Origin: Burkholderiaceae bacterium
GTDB lineage: Bacteria; Pseudomonadota; Gammaproteobacteria; Burkholderiales; Burkholderiaceae_C
Assembly (NCBI GenBank): GCA_017848435.1
Contig: JAFEHU010000019.1
Coordinates: 62,001 to 126,000, forward strand
Length of the DNA: 64,000 nt
Direction of reading: 5' to 3'
The notes below the pieces were generated by a model, which did no database searches, was not told where the DNA came from, and saw only the letters and a list, made by a program, of their open reading frames with translations. Of this stretch, positions 63,265-64,000 are shown piece after piece. Position numbers and translations under genes: made by a program. Numbering within the stretch: position 1 is the first letter of the stretch; the number at the start of each line of letters is the position of its first letter.

Positions 63265-64000
63265 GGACCACCGAACGGGCTCGCCGCGTCGAGCCGTTCT
63301 ATGTGATGGAAGTCGCCAAACGGGCGCAGGCACTGGCCCGTGCGGCCGCACCCGGCACCCCGCCCATGCTCTACCTGAACATGGGTGAGCCTGATTTCAC
63401 CGCGCCACCGCTGGTCCAGGCCGCTGCCGAACGCGCCATCCGCGATGGCGCCACCCAGTACACCCACGCCACCGGGCTGGAGGCACTGCGCGAGCGCATC
63501 AGTGGCTGGTATGCCAGCCGTTTTGGCGTGGCAGTGCCGGCACGCCGCATCGTGGTCACGGCCGGGGCGTCGGCGGCACTGCAACTGGCCTGCCTCGCGC
63601 TCATCGAGGCCGGTGATGAAGTGCTGATGCCCGACCCGAGCTACCCCTGCAACCGCCATTTCGTCAGCGCGGCCGAGGGACGGGCGGTGCTGGTGCCGAC
63701 CACCGCAGCGGAGCGTTTCCAGCTGAGCGCGGCCAAGGTCGAGGCAAACTGGGGGCCCGCCACGCGCGGCGTGCTGCTTGCCTCGCCCTCCAACCCCACG
63801 GGGACGTCCATCCACCCGGACGCGTTGCGTCAGATCCACCGTTTTGTCAGTGGCCGTGGTGGCATCACCCTGGTTGACGAGATTTACCTCGGCCTGAGCC
63901 ACGACGACGCCTTCGGCACAACCGCATTGGCCATGGACGACCAGGTCATCAGCATCAACAGCTTCAGCAAGTACTTCAACATGACCGGCTGGCGGCTCGG
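63261..64000 (+). CDS. PLP-dependent class I/II aminotransferase, 3' truncated
   Basis: ATG at 63261 overlaps the nusB stop. At least 246 residues before the window ends: [55 protein letters not shown] and the PLP lysine in [16 protein letters not shown]. Resembles aspartate/valine-pyruvate type transaminases; substrate unknown. The C-terminal third is outside the window. Confidence 0.92.
   Translation, partial: MRTTERARRVEPFYVMEVAKRAQALARAAAPGTPPMLYLNMGEPDFTAPPLVQAAAERAIRDGATQYTHATGLEALRERISGWYASRFGVAVPARRIVVTAGASAALQLACLALIEAGDEVLMPDPSYPCNRHFVSAAEGRAVLVPTTAAERFQLSAAKVEANWGPATRGVLLASPSNPTGTSIHPDALRQIHRFVSGRGGITLVDEIYLGLSHDDAFGTTALAMDDQVISINSFSKYFNMTGWRL

Overview
This window is about 64 kb of dense, GC-rich bacterial chromosome, and nearly all of it is vertically inherited core genome. 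Gene order (surE-pcm-nlpD-rpoS-exonuclease-rlmD, accA-tilS-lysC-tRNA-Ser, glyA-nrdR next to minor pilins and ribD-ribE-ribBX-ribH-nusB) and protein style point to Betaproteobacteria, Burkholderiales, most likely Comamonadaceae (Rhodoferax-like). Genus is inference. Both ends cut genes: a class I aminotransferase at the left and another PLP aminotransferase at the right.

Layout. 1-8.7 kb: after the aminotransferase comes an iron/heme block: TonB-dependent siderophore receptor, piuC, an FMN alpha-hydroxy-acid oxidase, bfd, tonB-exbB-exbD, hemP and a GlcG/HbpS-like gene. Fur-box-like palindromes precede the receptor, bfd and hemP; the hemP box is a perfect 8-3-8 palindrome. 8.8-16.4 kb: a Bax-inhibitor family membrane protein, then on the minus strand rlmD, a PolB-like exonuclease, rpoS, nlpD, pcm and surE, then a plus-strand quinone oxidoreductase. 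16.4-25.2 kb: a crotonase, a coiled-coil protein and a five-gene minus-strand operon (M24-fold protein, EphD-like alpha/beta hydrolase-SDR fusion, PF10118-type metal-dependent hydrolase, ferredoxin-type flavoreductase, fatty-acid desaturase) divergent from a MerR regulator. I read it as an uncharacterised lipid-modification module.

25.2-30.3 kb is the one accessory-looking region: a lower-GC lipoprotein gene, decayed non-coding DNA, a PAS sensor that stops where an output domain should start, and a diguanylate cyclase, ending at tRNA-Ser(GCU). A 52-bp copy of the tRNA 3' end plus terminator lies about 4 kb away in the same orientation. 30.3-36 kb: lysC, tilS, accA, an AlkA-type glycosylase and cysS. 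36-44 kb: a TPR protein, an L,D-transpeptidase, two cyclophilins, lpxH, mtfA and a large DUF349 protein. 44-51.4 kb: a DUF748/AsmA-like giant, a lytic transglycosylase, glyA under a ZTP riboswitch, and nrdR. 51.4-59.3 kb: minor pilin operon pilV-W-X-Y1-E-fimT. 59.3-64 kb: riboflavin genes, nusB and the truncated aminotransferase.

The most unusual structures are: (1) four copies of a 42-bp palindrome-bearing element inside conserved genes (rlmD, pcm, alkA, the DUF748 gene) that preserve the frame and resemble Rickettsia palindromic elements in behaviour; (2) a run of ten G residues near the 5' end of rpoS; (3) the MerR-controlled desaturase/EphD-like operon; (4) the duplicated tRNA-Ser flank around the PAS/GGDEF genes; (5) a 24-codon membrane-peptide ORF overlapping the end of bfd. 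All alignments and counts were done by eye.
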